A DNA stretch of 64,000 nt from Opitutaceae bacterium EW11 (GTDB taxonomy: Bacteria; Verrucomicrobiota; Verrucomicrobiia; Opitutales; Opitutaceae). The stretch is taken from assembly GCA_003054665.1 (NCBI GenBank), contig QAYY01000011.1, positions 160,654-224,653 of the forward strand. The letters run 5' to 3'. This document shows positions 18,360 through 28,262 of this stretch, piece after piece (position 1 is the first letter of the stretch; the number at the start of each line of letters is the position of its first letter). The position numbers were made by a program, and so were the translations under genes. The notes beneath the pieces were generated by a model. That model searched no databases, was not told the DNA's origin, and saw only the letters and a program-made list of their open reading frames with translations.

Positions 18360-18995
18360 ATGATCGACTACACAACCCAGTTTCTGACGCTCTGCGGTCT
18401 GCACATCCTCGCGGTGATGAGCCCGGGGCCGGACTTCGCGATGGTCCTCCGGCAGAGCGTGACCCACGGCCGGCGCACCGCCCTTTGGACGAGTGTCGGC
18501 ATCGGCTCGGGCATCCTGGTGCACACGGCGTATTCGCTGCTCGGCATCGGGGTGATCGTGAAGAGCTCGATCCTGGCGTTCACCGTAATGAAATACGCCG
18601 CGGCGCTTTACCTTGCCTGGATCGGGGTGAAGGCGCTCCGCGCCAAACCTGTCGACGTGCGCCGGATCAACTCCTCGGCGGACACGGTGACGCCGACCTG
18701 GCGGTCGGCGTTTATCGTCGGGTTCATGACCAATGCGCTGAATCCGAAAGCCACGCTCTTCTTTCTGTCGGTGTTTTCGGTCGTCGTGGATCCGCACACG
18801 CCTCGGCTGATCTTGGTGGGCTACGGCCTTTGGATGGCAGTGATCACAGCTCTGTGGTTCTGTCTGGTTTCTTTCTTCTTCACTCAGGACCGCGTTCGCA
18901 GCGCCTTCGGCCGGCTCGGCCATTGGTTCGAACGCACGATGGGAGCCATCTTGCTCGCGCTGGGCGTGAGGCTCGCGTTTGCCTCGGTGAAATAG
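18360..18995 (+). CDS. LysE/RhtB-family amino-acid exporter
   Basis: 211-residue inner-membrane protein with about six hydrophobic segments. The N-terminal motif LAVMSPGPDFAMVLRQSVTHGRR is the hallmark of the LysE/RhtB family, and GFMTNALNPKATLFFLSVFS matches the conserved second motif. The family exports basic amino acids, homoserine or threonine, but the substrate cannot be told from sequence. It ends 49 nt from the convergent mnmA. Confidence 0.93.
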   Translation: MIDYTTQFLTLCGLHILAVMSPGPDFAMVLRQSVTHGRRTALWTSVGIGSGILVHTAYSLLGIGVIVKSSILAFTVMKYAAALYLAWIGVKALRAKPVDVRRINSSADTVTPTWRSAFIVGFMTNALNPKATLFFLSVFSVVVDPHTPRLILVGYGLWMAVITALWFCLVSFFFTQDRVRSAFGRLGHWFERTMGAILLALGVRLAFASVK

Positions 18996-19043
18996 TCGCG
19001 GAGACGTTGCCGCCCTCGATGGCGGGCGCGTCCTGCCCGTCGC

Positions 19044-20207
19044 CTACGCGTACACCCCGCCGCCGAGAAGTCGCTCGCCGTCGTAGAGCGCGAGAATCTG
19101 GCCGGAGGCGAGGGCGCGTTGAGGCTCGTCGAAACGAATCAGCGCGGCGTTGCCCTCCTCGGGGACGAAGGTGAGTCCGACGCGCGGATCCCGGTAGCGG
19201 ACCCGACCCTGAATCGCCGCCGTCTGGGTGAGCGGAGACTCCGTCCAGCTCAACGAATGTACCCGGATTTCTGAGACAAACAGGCCCGGCGCGTCGCCGC
19301 TGTCGAACGCGACCAGCAGGGCGTTGTCCGCGGCGCGTTTTCCGACGACGACGTATTTCTGGAAATCCGTATTCGACGGAACTCCGATGCCGCGCCGCTG
19401 GCCGATGGTGTAGTAGTGCAGGCCTCGATGTTTCCCCAGAGTCGTGCCGTCGGTTGCCCGGACGATCGGGCCGGGGCGGTCGGGCACGTATTGGCGGAGG
19501 AAGTCCTGCATCTTCACTTCGCCGATGAAGCAGATGCCCTGGCTGTCTTTCTTCCGGGCGGTCGCGATCCCGTTGGCGGCTGCAAGTTCGCGCAGCTCCG
19601 GTTTCGTGAGATGCCCGATCGGAAAACGCGCCATCCGCAGCTGTTCCTGGTTGAGCAGGGCGAGAAAGTACGACTGGTCCTTGTTCTTGTCCGAGCCTTC
19701 GAGGAGGGAAAAGCGCGATCCGACGGCGGGCGGGATGCCTTCACCCCGCGTTGGCGCGGACTGCGGTGAGCCGTGAGCTGGGGGCACTCCGCCCAAATCC
19801 GACTGCCTCTCCATTCGCCGGGCATAGTGTCCGGTCGCGACGGCGGCGAAGCCATGGTCCTTGGCCCAGGCGCGGAAGACCCCGAACTTGATTTCCCGAT
19901 TGCACATGATGTCGGGGTTCGGCGTGAGCCCGCGTGCGTAACCGTCGAGCAGGTAGTTGACCACCCGATCACGGTAGTCGCCCATCAGGTTGACGACGTG
20001 GAACTCGATTCCGAGCTGGTCGGCGACGGCTCGGGCATCGTCGATGTCCTGCATCCAAGGACAGTGGCCGATGATGTTGTCCTCGTTGATCCAATTCTTC
20101 ATGTACGCGCCCACGACCTCGTACCCCTGCTGTTTGAGCAGGAGCGCGGCGACGGAGCTGTCGACCCCGCCGGACATGGCGACGAGGATCTTTTCGCGAG
20201 GCGGCAC
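19044..20207 (-). CDS. mnmA: MnmA, tRNA-uridine 2-sulfurtransferase
   Basis: ATP-dependent enzyme that thiolates U34 of tRNA-Lys, -Glu and -Gln. Seen: PP-loop [15 protein letters not shown] at the very N-terminus, the first catalytic Cys in [11 protein letters not shown], the second in [11 protein letters not shown], and [13 protein letters not shown]. About 387 residues from GTG at 20207, slightly longer than usual because of a Pro/Gly-rich insert after RRMERQSD. The frame extends upstream to 20375; TTG at 20243 is another possible start. I chose 20207 because the family begins a few residues before the PP-loop. Confidence 0.93.
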   Translation of the reverse strand: MPPREKILVAMSGGVDSSVAALLLKQQGYEVVGAYMKNWINEDNIIGHCPWMQDIDDARAVADQLGIEFHVVNLMGDYRDRVVNYLLDGYARGLTPNPDIMCNREIKFGVFRAWAKDHGFAAVATGHYARRMERQSDLGGVPPAHGSPQSAPTRGEGIPPAVGSRFSLLEGSDKNKDQSYFLALLNQEQLRMARFPIGHLTKPELRELAAANGIATARKKDSQGICFIGEVKMQDFLRQYVPDRPGPIVRATDGTTLGKHRGLHYYTIGQRRGIGVPSNTDFQKYVVVGKRAADNALLVAFDSGDAPGLFVSEIRVHSLSWTESPLTQTAAIQGRVRYRDPRVGLTFVPEEGNAALIRFDEPQRALASGQILALYDGERLLGGGVYA

Positions 20208-20299
20208 GGGTTGAGGACGTGAGTTCGGACGCCGATTTGTCAACCGATCGTCACCGGCCGGGACTTTACAGCCGGTCCGGGCGAAGTTTCCTTCCTGGG

Positions 20300-21226
20300 A
20301 TGAAGTCACGAGTTCTGCGGTTGGCGGCGGTGTTGTGGGTGCTGGCGGTAACCGGTGCGCGCGGCGCCGACTCATCGGCGACGCCGTCCCGGCCGATTCC
20401 GGCGATCGAACACGTCTGCATCATCAGCATCGATGGGTTGCGTCCCGACCGCGCTCTCTGGGCCAACACGCCGAACCTGCATCGTCTCGCAAAGGAGGGG
20501 ACGTACACGTTCTGGGCGAAAACCACCGCTGTTTCGATCACGTTGCCCTCGCATGTCAGCATGCTGACCGGCGTGCGCCCGGGAAAACACGGCATCGAAT
20601 GGAACCGCGAACTGCCGTTTTCGGAACCGGTGTATCCGTTTGTCCCGACCGTCTTCGAACTGGCCCGCAAGGCGGGCTACACCACCGCCGTCGTGGCGGG
20701 GAAGGGGAAATTCTCGGTGTTCGCCAAACCAGGGATGTTGACGTGGTCGGCCATGCCGGCGACGGGTTCCTGGACAAACGACCGCGTGTTGTCGGAAGCG
20801 GTCCGGATCGTTCAGGAAGACAAGCCGCAGCTGCTTTTCGTGCATTTCCCCGAGACGGACGCGATCGGCCATGCGAAAGGCTGGGGCTCGCCCGAGCAGC
20901 TCGCCGCGATCGAGCATGTGGACGTCCTGTTGGGGCAGCTCTTCTCGGCGATGGAGAAGGCAGACGTGCGCCGCTCGACCCTGATCATTCTTTCCGCCGA
21001 CCACGGCGGCGCCGGGCTGACCCATGGCGCGGACGATCCACGGAGTCGATACATCCCCTGGATTGCGAACGGCCCCGGCGTGAAAGTGGATTTCGACCTG
21101 ACTCAGCTTGCACAGCTCGAGGTCGCCACCGAGGACACGACGGCGACGACGCTCTTTGTCCTCGGCCTGCCGATTCCCGCGTATTCTGACGGGAAACCCG
21201 TTCTCGACGCCTTCACGCGTCCCTGA
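20300..21226 (+). CDS. Secreted type I phosphodiesterase / alkaline-phosphatase-superfamily protein
   Basis: 308-residue exported enzyme with a signal peptide ([22 protein letters not shown]). The alkaline phosphatase superfamily metal sites are visible: [10 protein letters not shown] (first Asp), the nucleophile Thr/Ser region [25 protein letters not shown] (Asp and His) and [12 protein letters not shown] (Asp-His). This arrangement matches the nucleotide pyrophosphatase/phosphodiesterase group rather than formylglycine sulfatases, since there is no CxPxR. The substrate is unknown. It is divergent from mnmA, with a 92-nt spacer. The upstream in-frame GTG at 20219 would destroy the signal peptide. 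Confidence 0.85.
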   Translation: MKSRVLRLAAVLWVLAVTGARGADSSATPSRPIPAIEHVCIISIDGLRPDRALWANTPNLHRLAKEGTYTFWAKTTAVSITLPSHVSMLTGVRPGKHGIEWNRELPFSEPVYPFVPTVFELARKAGYTTAVVAGKGKFSVFAKPGMLTWSAMPATGSWTNDRVLSEAVRIVQEDKPQLLFVHFPETDAIGHAKGWGSPEQLAAIEHVDVLLGQLFSAMEKADVRRSTLIILSADHGGAGLTHGADDPRSRYIPWIANGPGVKVDFDLTQLAQLEVATEDTTATTLFVLGLPIPAYSDGKPVLDAFTRP

Positions 21227-21385
21227 ACAGGCGCGGGCGGTGCAAAAAAGCGCCCGCTGCTGCGGGAGTGGAACGAAGAATGCAGGAGCCTCCGGCCTTC
21301 CGGAGTTGCCGACGCTGCCCGATGCGCGGCAGTATATGCCTGATATTCCGCGTTTATTCCGACTGCCTCCCTGGACCTGAGAAAC

Positions 21386-23815
21386 ATGCCTCCACGTGAA
21401 AAGAAGATCGCGATGGCTTGGCTCGAGACGCCGACCCGCGGCGTCGTCGAGCTGTCGAGGGATTGGCGTGCCCGCCAGATTCCGCCGGTAACGCTTGGAC
21501 CGAAGGCGCCGGCGTTCACCACGTTCACGAAAGTGCCCGACTACCTGTTCGGTGCGGAGAGCGGTTATTTTGTGAATCGGAAGGGGGAGATCTTTTTCTT
21601 TCTGGCGCTCTCTCGCTATCCCGAACTCGAGGGCGAGGACGTGTATTTGGCCGGCGACTTCAACGGCTGGCAGGATGCGGTCGGCCGGACGGAATGGCGC
21701 TTGCAGCCCGCGCATCTTGCGGGGTCGTCCGTGCTGCTCTGGAGCGCGCGCCGCGCCGAGCGCTTCTACGGGTCGCCGAACCTTCGCTTCAAATTCGTTA
21801 CGGGAAAACATCGATGGATGGAAGTCCCGCCGCACGCGCCGAACGCCGTGCGCGACGAAGCCGGCAATATCAATTACCTGATCGATCCGGAGCGCACCGG
21901 ACAGCATCTGTTCCAATTCACCCTGGCTGCGCCGCTGGATCTGTCGGAGCGCTGGACGGTATCGCTTTTTGACGGCGAACCCGTGCCTCTCCGGCCGGGC
22001 GACTTTTTTTTCAAGCTGTACAGCGAGGCGCGGCTCGGAGCGCTCGCCCGCGGAACGGAAACCGTTTTCCGGTTGTTTGCGCCTCGCGCCAAGCAAGTGA
22101 CGCTCGCGGTGTGCGACAATTTGGAACGTCGTGACGCCGCGCATACATACCTGTTGCGGCGCCGCGAGGACCACGTGTGGGAGATCACGTTGGCGCAGAA
22201 CCTCCACGGCTGGTATTATTGGTACCTCGTCGAGGGCCCGAACGACGCGTTTGGCGCTTTCGATGCGAAACAGCCGATCCTGGATCCGTACGCGATGGCG
22301 GCGGTCGATCGCGAGGGTCCCGGCATTATCTTGGACGCCGAGTGGATTTCACGGCCCGACGACGGATTCAAGACGCCCTCCTGGCACGATTTGGTCATTG
22401 CAGAGGCGCATGTGCGCGATCTCGCCGAGAAAGCGCCGACGCAGCTCACACCCGGGGAGCGCCGCGGATTCGCCGGACTGGCAAAGTGGGTGGAGAGCCC
22501 GGATTTTTATCTGAAGCACCTTGGCGTGAACGCTGTGGAGCTGCAGCCGGTGCACGAGTTCGATAACCGCACGCCCGAAGAGTACCACTGGGGCTACATG
22601 ACCAACAATTACTTCGCCGTGGAAAGCAGCTATTCGCTGGATCCGCGGAGCGCTTCGGGCGTGAAGGAATTCCAGGCGTTGGTGCAGTCCTTTCATCGCC
22701 GTGGAATCGCGGTGTTGATCGACGTCGTCTACAACCACGTCGGCGAGCCGGCCCACCTGATGGGCATCGACAAGCTGTATTACTTCGAGATGGACAGCGC
22801 GGGCCGGCTCTCGAACTGGAGCGGGTGCGGGAACGACCTGCGCGCGCGTTCGGCGATGGCGCGCCGCCTGATCGTCGACAGCTTGACCCACCTGATCGAG
22901 GTGTACGGCGTCGACGGCTTTCGTTTCGATCTGGCGGAGCTGCTAGGCGTGGACGTATTGCGCGAGATCGAGGCGGCGCTGAAACGCGTGAAACCCGACG
23001 TCATCCTGATCGCGGAGCCCTGGAGCTTTCGCGGCCACATCGCCGGGGCCCTGCGCGACACCGGCTGGGCATCGTGGAACGACGGCTACCGCAATTTCCT
23101 CCGGGACTTCGTGCGCGGCGGCGGGACGCGCGAAGGCTATGAGTACTATCTGAAAGGGTCTCCTTGGTATTTCGCCAAATGGCCGTCTCAGACGGTCAAC
23201 TACACGGAGTCGCACGACGACAAGACGTGGATCGACATCATCACCGAGAATCCGGACGGCAATGGCTTCAATCCGACGGCGAACGATCGCAGACGCACGC
23301 ACCTGATGGCGGCGGTGTTATTTGCCTCGGTGGGCATTCCCATGATCGCAGCGGGACAGGACTTCCTCCGCTCGAAACTGGGTGTGAACAACACCTACCT
23401 TCGCGGAGATCTGAACGCTTTGGACTATCGGCGGATTTTCCGTTTTCCCGCGACGCACGCCTATTTCGCCGATTGGATCGACTTCCGCCTTTCCGACGCG
23501 GGGCAGCTGCTCCGCCACTTTTCGCGACCGAGCGAAGGTTACTTCAAATTCTTCTTCGCCCAGGATTCGACGGCGGCTGCCACGGTCTATAACGCGGACC
23601 ATTCGCGCGGCGGCATGCGGATGCTATTCGCCGTCAACCCGACGCTGAACGAGACGGTGATCGGTTTGGACGAGGCGACGGTGCAGGGTGTTTGGCGGCA
23701 GGTCGCCGACCACGAGCACTTCTTCAGCGCCCGTTCGGCCGAGATCATGCAACCGGTCGAACAGGCGTTGTACGTTCCGCCGCTTTCGTGCGGCGTGTGG
23801 TTGTGCCTGGGGTAG
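21386..23815 (+). CDS. GH13 alpha-glucan debranching/pullulanase-like enzyme
   Basis: 809-residue cytoplasmic glycoside hydrolase with no signal peptide. Two N-terminal CBM48/glucan-binding-like modules are suggested by YLAGDFNGWQ (about 88-96) and VFRLFAPRAKQV (about 227-238). The TIM barrel carries DVVYNHVGE (446-454), the nucleophile Asp515 in GFRFDLAELLG, the acid/base Glu544 in LIAEPW, and the transition-state Asp611 in ESHDDKTW. HWGYMTNNYF resembles the YNWGYDP/YWGYN signature of pullulanase and GlgX types. Probable role is alpha-1,6 debranching of glycogen or maltodextrin; a branching or transferase activity cannot be excluded. It is transcribed towards gapA. Confidence 0.85.
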   Translation: MPPREKKIAMAWLETPTRGVVELSRDWRARQIPPVTLGPKAPAFTTFTKVPDYLFGAESGYFVNRKGEIFFFLALSRYPELEGEDVYLAGDFNGWQDAVGRTEWRLQPAHLAGSSVLLWSARRAERFYGSPNLRFKFVTGKHRWMEVPPHAPNAVRDEAGNINYLIDPERTGQHLFQFTLAAPLDLSERWTVSLFDGEPVPLRPGDFFFKLYSEARLGALARGTETVFRLFAPRAKQVTLAVCDNLERRDAAHTYLLRRREDHVWEITLAQNLHGWYYWYLVEGPNDAFGAFDAKQPILDPYAMAAVDREGPGIILDAEWISRPDDGFKTPSWHDLVIAEAHVRDLAEKAPTQLTPGERRGFAGLAKWVESPDFYLKHLGVNAVELQPVHEFDNRTPEEYHWGYMTNNYFAVESSYSLDPRSASGVKEFQALVQSFHRRGIAVLIDVVYNHVGEPAHLMGIDKLYYFEMDSAGRLSNWSGCGNDLRARSAMARRLIVDSLTHLIEVYGVDGFRFDLAELLGVDVLREIEAALKRVKPDVILIAEPWSFRGHIAGALRDTGWASWNDGYRNFLRDFVRGGGTREGYEYYLKGSPWYFAKWPSQTVNYTESHDDKTWIDIITENPDGNGFNPTANDRRRTHLMAAVLFASVGIPMIAAGQDFLRSKLGVNNTYLRGDLNALDYRRIFRFPATHAYFADWIDFRLSDAGQLLRHFSRPSEGYFKFFFAQDSTAAATVYNADHSRGGMRMLFAVNPTLNETVIGLDEATVQGVWRQVADHEHFFSARSAEIMQPVEQALYVPPLSCGVWLCLG

Positions 23816-25158
<1,343 letters not shown>

Positions 25159-25175
25159 TCGCGGCTCCAGCCGCG

Positions 25176-25296
25176 AAAGGGCTGAAAGGCTGAAAGACTG
25201 AAGGGCTGAATACGATCCGTCGTTTCAGCCCGAGGCTTTCAGCCTTTTCCGTTTGGCCCTTTCAATCAGCCCTTCAGCCTTTCATTCAGCCTTTTT
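25176..25296. repeat. Iterated GGCTGAAA-type inverted repeat between gapA and pgk
   Basis: The left arm (25176-25210) is a tandem of GGCTGAAA/GACTGAAG units. The right part (about 25223-25250 and 25255-25296) contains the complementary TTTCAGCC/CTTCAGCC units several times. The last unit ends 3 nt before the pgk ATG, so pgk has no ordinary Shine-Dalgarno. The design matches the element before ddl, but with a different unit. Confidence 0.8.
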
Positions 25297-25299
25297 CCC

Positions 25300-26562
25300 A
25301 TGGCCAAGTTTAAGTCCATTCGTGACCTCAATCTCGCCGGCAAGCGCGTGCTGATGCGCGTCGACTTCAATGTCCCGCAGGACAAAGCGACCGGCGCCAT
25401 CACCAACAATCAGCGCATCGTCGCTGCGCTCCCCACGATCAAGTTCGCGCTCGAAAAGGGCGCTTCCGTGGTGCTGATGAGCCACCTGGGCCGTCCGGAC
25501 GGCAAAGCGATCGCCAAATACTCGCTCAAGCCGGTTGCCGCCGAGCTCTCGAAGCTGCTCAACAAACCCGTCGCCTTCGCGGAAGACTGCGTCGGCCCGG
25601 TGGCTGAGAAGGCAGCCGCCGCGCTGAAGCCCGGCGACGTGCTCCTGCTCGAGAACCTGCGCTTCCACATCGAGGAAGAGGGCAAGGTCAAGAACGAGGA
25701 CGGCACCTCGGTGAAAGCCGACCCGAAAAACGTCGAAACCTTCCGCGCCTCGCTTTCGAAGCTTGGCGACGTGTATGTCAACGACGCGTTCGGCACCGCT
25801 CACCGCGCTCACTCTTCCATGGTCGGCGTGAAGCTGGCCGACAAAGCCGCGGGTTTCCTGATGGAAGCCGAGCTCAAGGCCTTCGCCGCGGTCCTCGAGA
25901 CCCCGAAGCGCCCGCTCCTCGCCATCCTCGGCGGCGCGAAGATCGCCGACAAAATTCCGCTGATCAACAACCTGCTCGAAAAAGCCAACGAGATCATCAT
26001 CGGCGGCGGCATGGCCTTCACGTTCAAAAAGGAACTCCAGGGCATGCAGATCGGCAGCTCTCTCTTTGATGCCGAGGGCGCTAAGCTGGTGAAGGACATC
26101 GTCGCGAAGGCGAAGGCCAAGGGCGTGAATATCACGCTTCCCGTCGATTACGTGACGGCGGATCGTTTCCCGAAGGACGCGGAAGCCACGGCGGCGATGA
26201 AGGTCGGCGCTGCAGACGACAACTCGGGTATTCCTGACGGCTGGATGGGTCTGGACGTTGGCCCGAAGTCGATCGAGCTCTTCAGCCAGGTGATCGCGAA
26301 GTCCAAGACGATCGTCTGGAACGGACCTCCGGGGGTGTTCGAGGTCGAGAAGTTTGCGGTCGCCACCAAGGCGATGGCGGACTCGATCGCGAAGGCCACC
26401 GCGGCCGGCGCGACGACCGTTGTCGGCGGCGGCGACACCGCCACTGCGGCGAAGAAATTCAAGGTGGCCGACAAGGTCACGCACTGCTCCACGGGCGGAG
26501 GCGCCAGCCTCGAGTATCTCGAAGGCAAGATTCTCCCCGGCGTGGCGTATCTCGAAAGCTAA
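25300..26562 (+). CDS. pgk: Pgk, phosphoglycerate kinase
   Basis: 420-residue glycolytic kinase that interconverts 1,3-bisphosphoglycerate/ADP and 3-phosphoglycerate/ATP. Seen: [13 protein letters not shown] near the N-terminus, [16 protein letters not shown], the hinge-side [16 protein letters not shown], and the nucleotide site WNGPPGVFE followed by [10 protein letters not shown]. Slightly longer than the common 390-400 residues, including an acidic/Lys insert after LLLENLRFH. The start follows directly after the repeat arm. Confidence 0.98.
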   Translation: MAKFKSIRDLNLAGKRVLMRVDFNVPQDKATGAITNNQRIVAALPTIKFALEKGASVVLMSHLGRPDGKAIAKYSLKPVAAELSKLLNKPVAFAEDCVGPVAEKAAAALKPGDVLLLENLRFHIEEEGKVKNEDGTSVKADPKNVETFRASLSKLGDVYVNDAFGTAHRAHSSMVGVKLADKAAGFLMEAELKAFAAVLETPKRPLLAILGGAKIADKIPLINNLLEKANEIIIGGGMAFTFKKELQGMQIGSSLFDAEGAKLVKDIVAKAKAKGVNITLPVDYVTADRFPKDAEATAAMKVGAADDNSGIPDGWMGLDVGPKSIELFSQVIAKSKTIVWNGPPGVFEVEKFAVATKAMADSIAKATAAGATTVVGGGDTATAAKKFKVADKVTHCSTGGGASLEYLEGKILPGVAYLES

Positions 26563-26573
26563 AATCGAAAACG

Positions 26574-26632
26574 ACCGAAAGGTAACGGAGCGACGAGACG
26601 CCCAAACGAGCCCTCCGCTTCGTCACCTCGGT
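26574..26632. repeat. Imperfect inverted repeat between pgk and tpiA
   Basis: The left segment 26574-26593 (ACCGAAAGGTAACGGAGCGA) and the reverse complement of 26615-26632 (ACCGAGGTGACGAAGCGG) align with a 2-nt gap and three mismatches. Position and style resemble the other intergenic elements of this operon, but this is the weakest member. Confidence 0.4.
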
Positions 26633-26654
26633 TCTCCTCTCAAAAATATCTCTC

Positions 26655-27422
26655 ATGATCCGCAAGAAGCTCATCGCCGGTAACTGGAAGATGAACAAGA
26701 CGTCCTCGGACGGCCTCCAACTCACGAAGGAGATCGTCGCCGAGGTCGGCAAAGTCACCGACGTCGATATCGTTGTTTGCCCGCCCTTCACCGCGCTCGA
26801 GAGCGTGGCCAAGGCGGTCGACGGCTCCACTGTGAAGCTCGGCGCGCAGAACATGCACCCCGAGGCCAGCGGCGCCTACACCGGCGAAGTATCCGCTTCG
26901 ATGTTACGCGCGCTCTTCGCGACGCACGTCATCCTCGGCCACAGCGAGCGCCGCGCCTATTTCGGCGAGACCGACGCCTTCATCAACAAGAAGGTGATCG
27001 CTGCGCTGAAGAACCAACTCCGTCCCATCCTCTGCGTGGGCGAGACCCTCGCGGAGCGTGAAGCCGGGTCGACCCTCAAGGTCGTCCAGACCCAGCTTGA
27101 AGGCGGCCTGGAAGGCGTGAGCAAGGATCTCGCGACGAGCGTCGTGATCGCTTACGAACCCGTGTGGGCCATCGGCACCGGCAAGGTCGCGACGACGGCG
27201 CAGGCGCAGGAAGTGCACGCGTTCATCCGCTCCCTCCTGACGAAGCTCTTCGGCGAGCAGGTCGCGCAGAAAGTGCGCATCCTCTATGGCGGCTCCATGA
27301 AGCCGGCCAACGCCCCCGAACTCCTCGCTCAGAAGGATATCGACGGCGGCCTCATCGGTGGCGCGAGCCTCGAGGCCCGCAGCTTCATCGATCTGGTGAA
27401 AGCCGCGGCGGCGGTGAAGTAA
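26655..27422 (+). CDS. tpiA: TpiA, triosephosphate isomerase
   Basis: 255-residue TIM-barrel enzyme that interconverts DHAP and glyceraldehyde-3-phosphate. Catalytic Lys in AGNWKMNK, His in ILGHSERRAYF, Glu in YEPVWAIGTG, and the phosphate-binding GGSMKPANA and GGLIGGASL loops are all present. It is the last gene of gapA-pgk-tpiA, followed by a strong intrinsic terminator. Confidence 0.98.
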   Translation: MIRKKLIAGNWKMNKTSSDGLQLTKEIVAEVGKVTDVDIVVCPPFTALESVAKAVDGSTVKLGAQNMHPEASGAYTGEVSASMLRALFATHVILGHSERRAYFGETDAFINKKVIAALKNQLRPILCVGETLAEREAGSTLKVVQTQLEGGLEGVSKDLATSVVIAYEPVWAIGTGKVATTAQAQEVHAFIRSLLTKLFGEQVAQKVRILYGGSMKPANAPELLAQKDIDGGLIGGASLEARSFIDLVKAAAAVK

Positions 27423-27454
27423 GCGCGAAGCCTAAGTAAACGACTCTAGATCAA

Positions 27455-27486
27455 GCCGCGCCCTCCCCGGGGGGCGCGGCTTTTTT
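27455..27486 (+). terminator. Rho-independent terminator after tpiA
   Basis: A 9-bp perfect GC stem (GCCGCGCCC / GGGCGCGGC) with a short C/G loop is followed at once by six T residues. It closes the glycolytic cluster. Confidence 0.93.
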
Positions 27487-27523
27487 GTGAGGGAGCGCCG
27501 GCCCGCGGCAGTCAAAAAAGATT

Positions 27524-27540
27524 GCCGGTGGGACACCGGC
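27524..27540. repeat. REP-like hairpin upstream of the RAYT gene
   Basis: A 7-bp perfect stem (GCCGGTG / CACCGGC) with a GGA loop is flanked by GTTAC on the 3' side. Short GC palindromes next to RAYT genes are typical REP sequences. A similar but imperfect GCCGGTGCCCCGCCGGC occurs in the mraY-murD spacer near 1092. Confidence 0.5.
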
Positions 27541-27596
27541 GTTACCAGGTTGAGTTCATGCGGGAGTTACTGGGGGAGTGAAGTTCACGCGGCTAT

Positions 27597-28247
27597 TTGC
27601 CGCACTACGAGGCCGGTGCGTGTATTCAGGCGATCACATTTCGGCTGGCAGACGCGTTGCCGGAGGAGGTGTTGCGTAAACTGGAGGAGCTGTCGCGTGA
27701 CGATGCTGCGCGACGGCTGGTGCTCGAAAGGTACCTGGACGCCGGCTCCGGCGCTTGTTTGTTACGGCGCTCCGAAAACGCGCGGTGCGTGGTGAACGCA
27801 TGGCAGTATTTCGACCGACGCCGCTACCTGCTGCACGCCTGGGTCGTGATGCCGAGTCACGCGCATGTGCTGGTCGAGCCGCCGGCCGGCTGGAAGACCC
27901 GGGAGATCGTGCACTCGCGAAAATCATATACGGCAAAGCGGATACTGAACGAGAATCCCCGAGTAGCGACGACTGGCCCTGGGAGCACGGGCGTCCCGCA
28001 CGCCTCTCAAAAGGATGCGGCCAGGACGGCCGCGTTCCCAGCGGCGGCACGCCGGGTCTGGCATAGAGACTACTTTGACCGCTACGTCCGCGACGAGGGC
28101 CAATACCTTTCGGCGGTTGCCTACATTCAACACAACCCGGTCCGAGCTGGCCTCTGCAGACGCGCCGGACAATGGCCCTGGAGCAGCGCTTCTTCTCCAG
28201 CCCCGATCCTCCCGCCTCCCGCCTTGCCCTCTGCATCGCCGCCGTAG
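27597..28247 (+). CDS. REP-associated tyrosine transposase (RAYT, IS200/IS605-like)
   Basis: 216-residue Y1-type HUH nuclease. Seen: the N-terminal FRLADALPEEVL, AWVVMPSHAHVLVEP with the His-x-His metal motif, and the C-terminal helix HRDYFDRYVRDEGQYLSAVAYIQHNPVRAGL, which carries candidate catalytic tyrosines. The only usable start is TTG at 27597, because a stop lies just upstream (27579). The family usually begins a few residues earlier (RGYLPHY), and SSRGY is encoded before the TTG, so the 5' end may be slightly degraded. RAYTs are normally domesticated single-copy genes linked to REP hairpins, and such a hairpin lies 57 nt upstream. Confidence 0.85.
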   Translation: MPHYEAGACIQAITFRLADALPEEVLRKLEELSRDDAARRLVLERYLDAGSGACLLRRSENARCVVNAWQYFDRRRYLLHAWVVMPSHAHVLVEPPAGWKTREIVHSRKSYTAKRILNENPRVATTGPGSTGVPHASQKDAARTAAFPAAARRVWHRDYFDRYVRDEGQYLSAVAYIQHNPVRAGLCRRAGQWPWSSASSPAPILPPPALPSASPP

Positions 28248-28262
28248 ACGCTCTCGGTCCGC

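Noticed and set aside
20372-22207. 611-codon minus-strand frame across the phosphodiesterase and GH13 genes
   Set aside because: It crosses two well-supported plus-strand genes and their spacer and contains no domain.
27452-28260. Complete insertion sequence with terminal inverted repeats around the RAYT gene
   Set aside because: No matching ends or target duplication are visible. RAYTs are usually immobile single genes with REP hairpins, which fits better.
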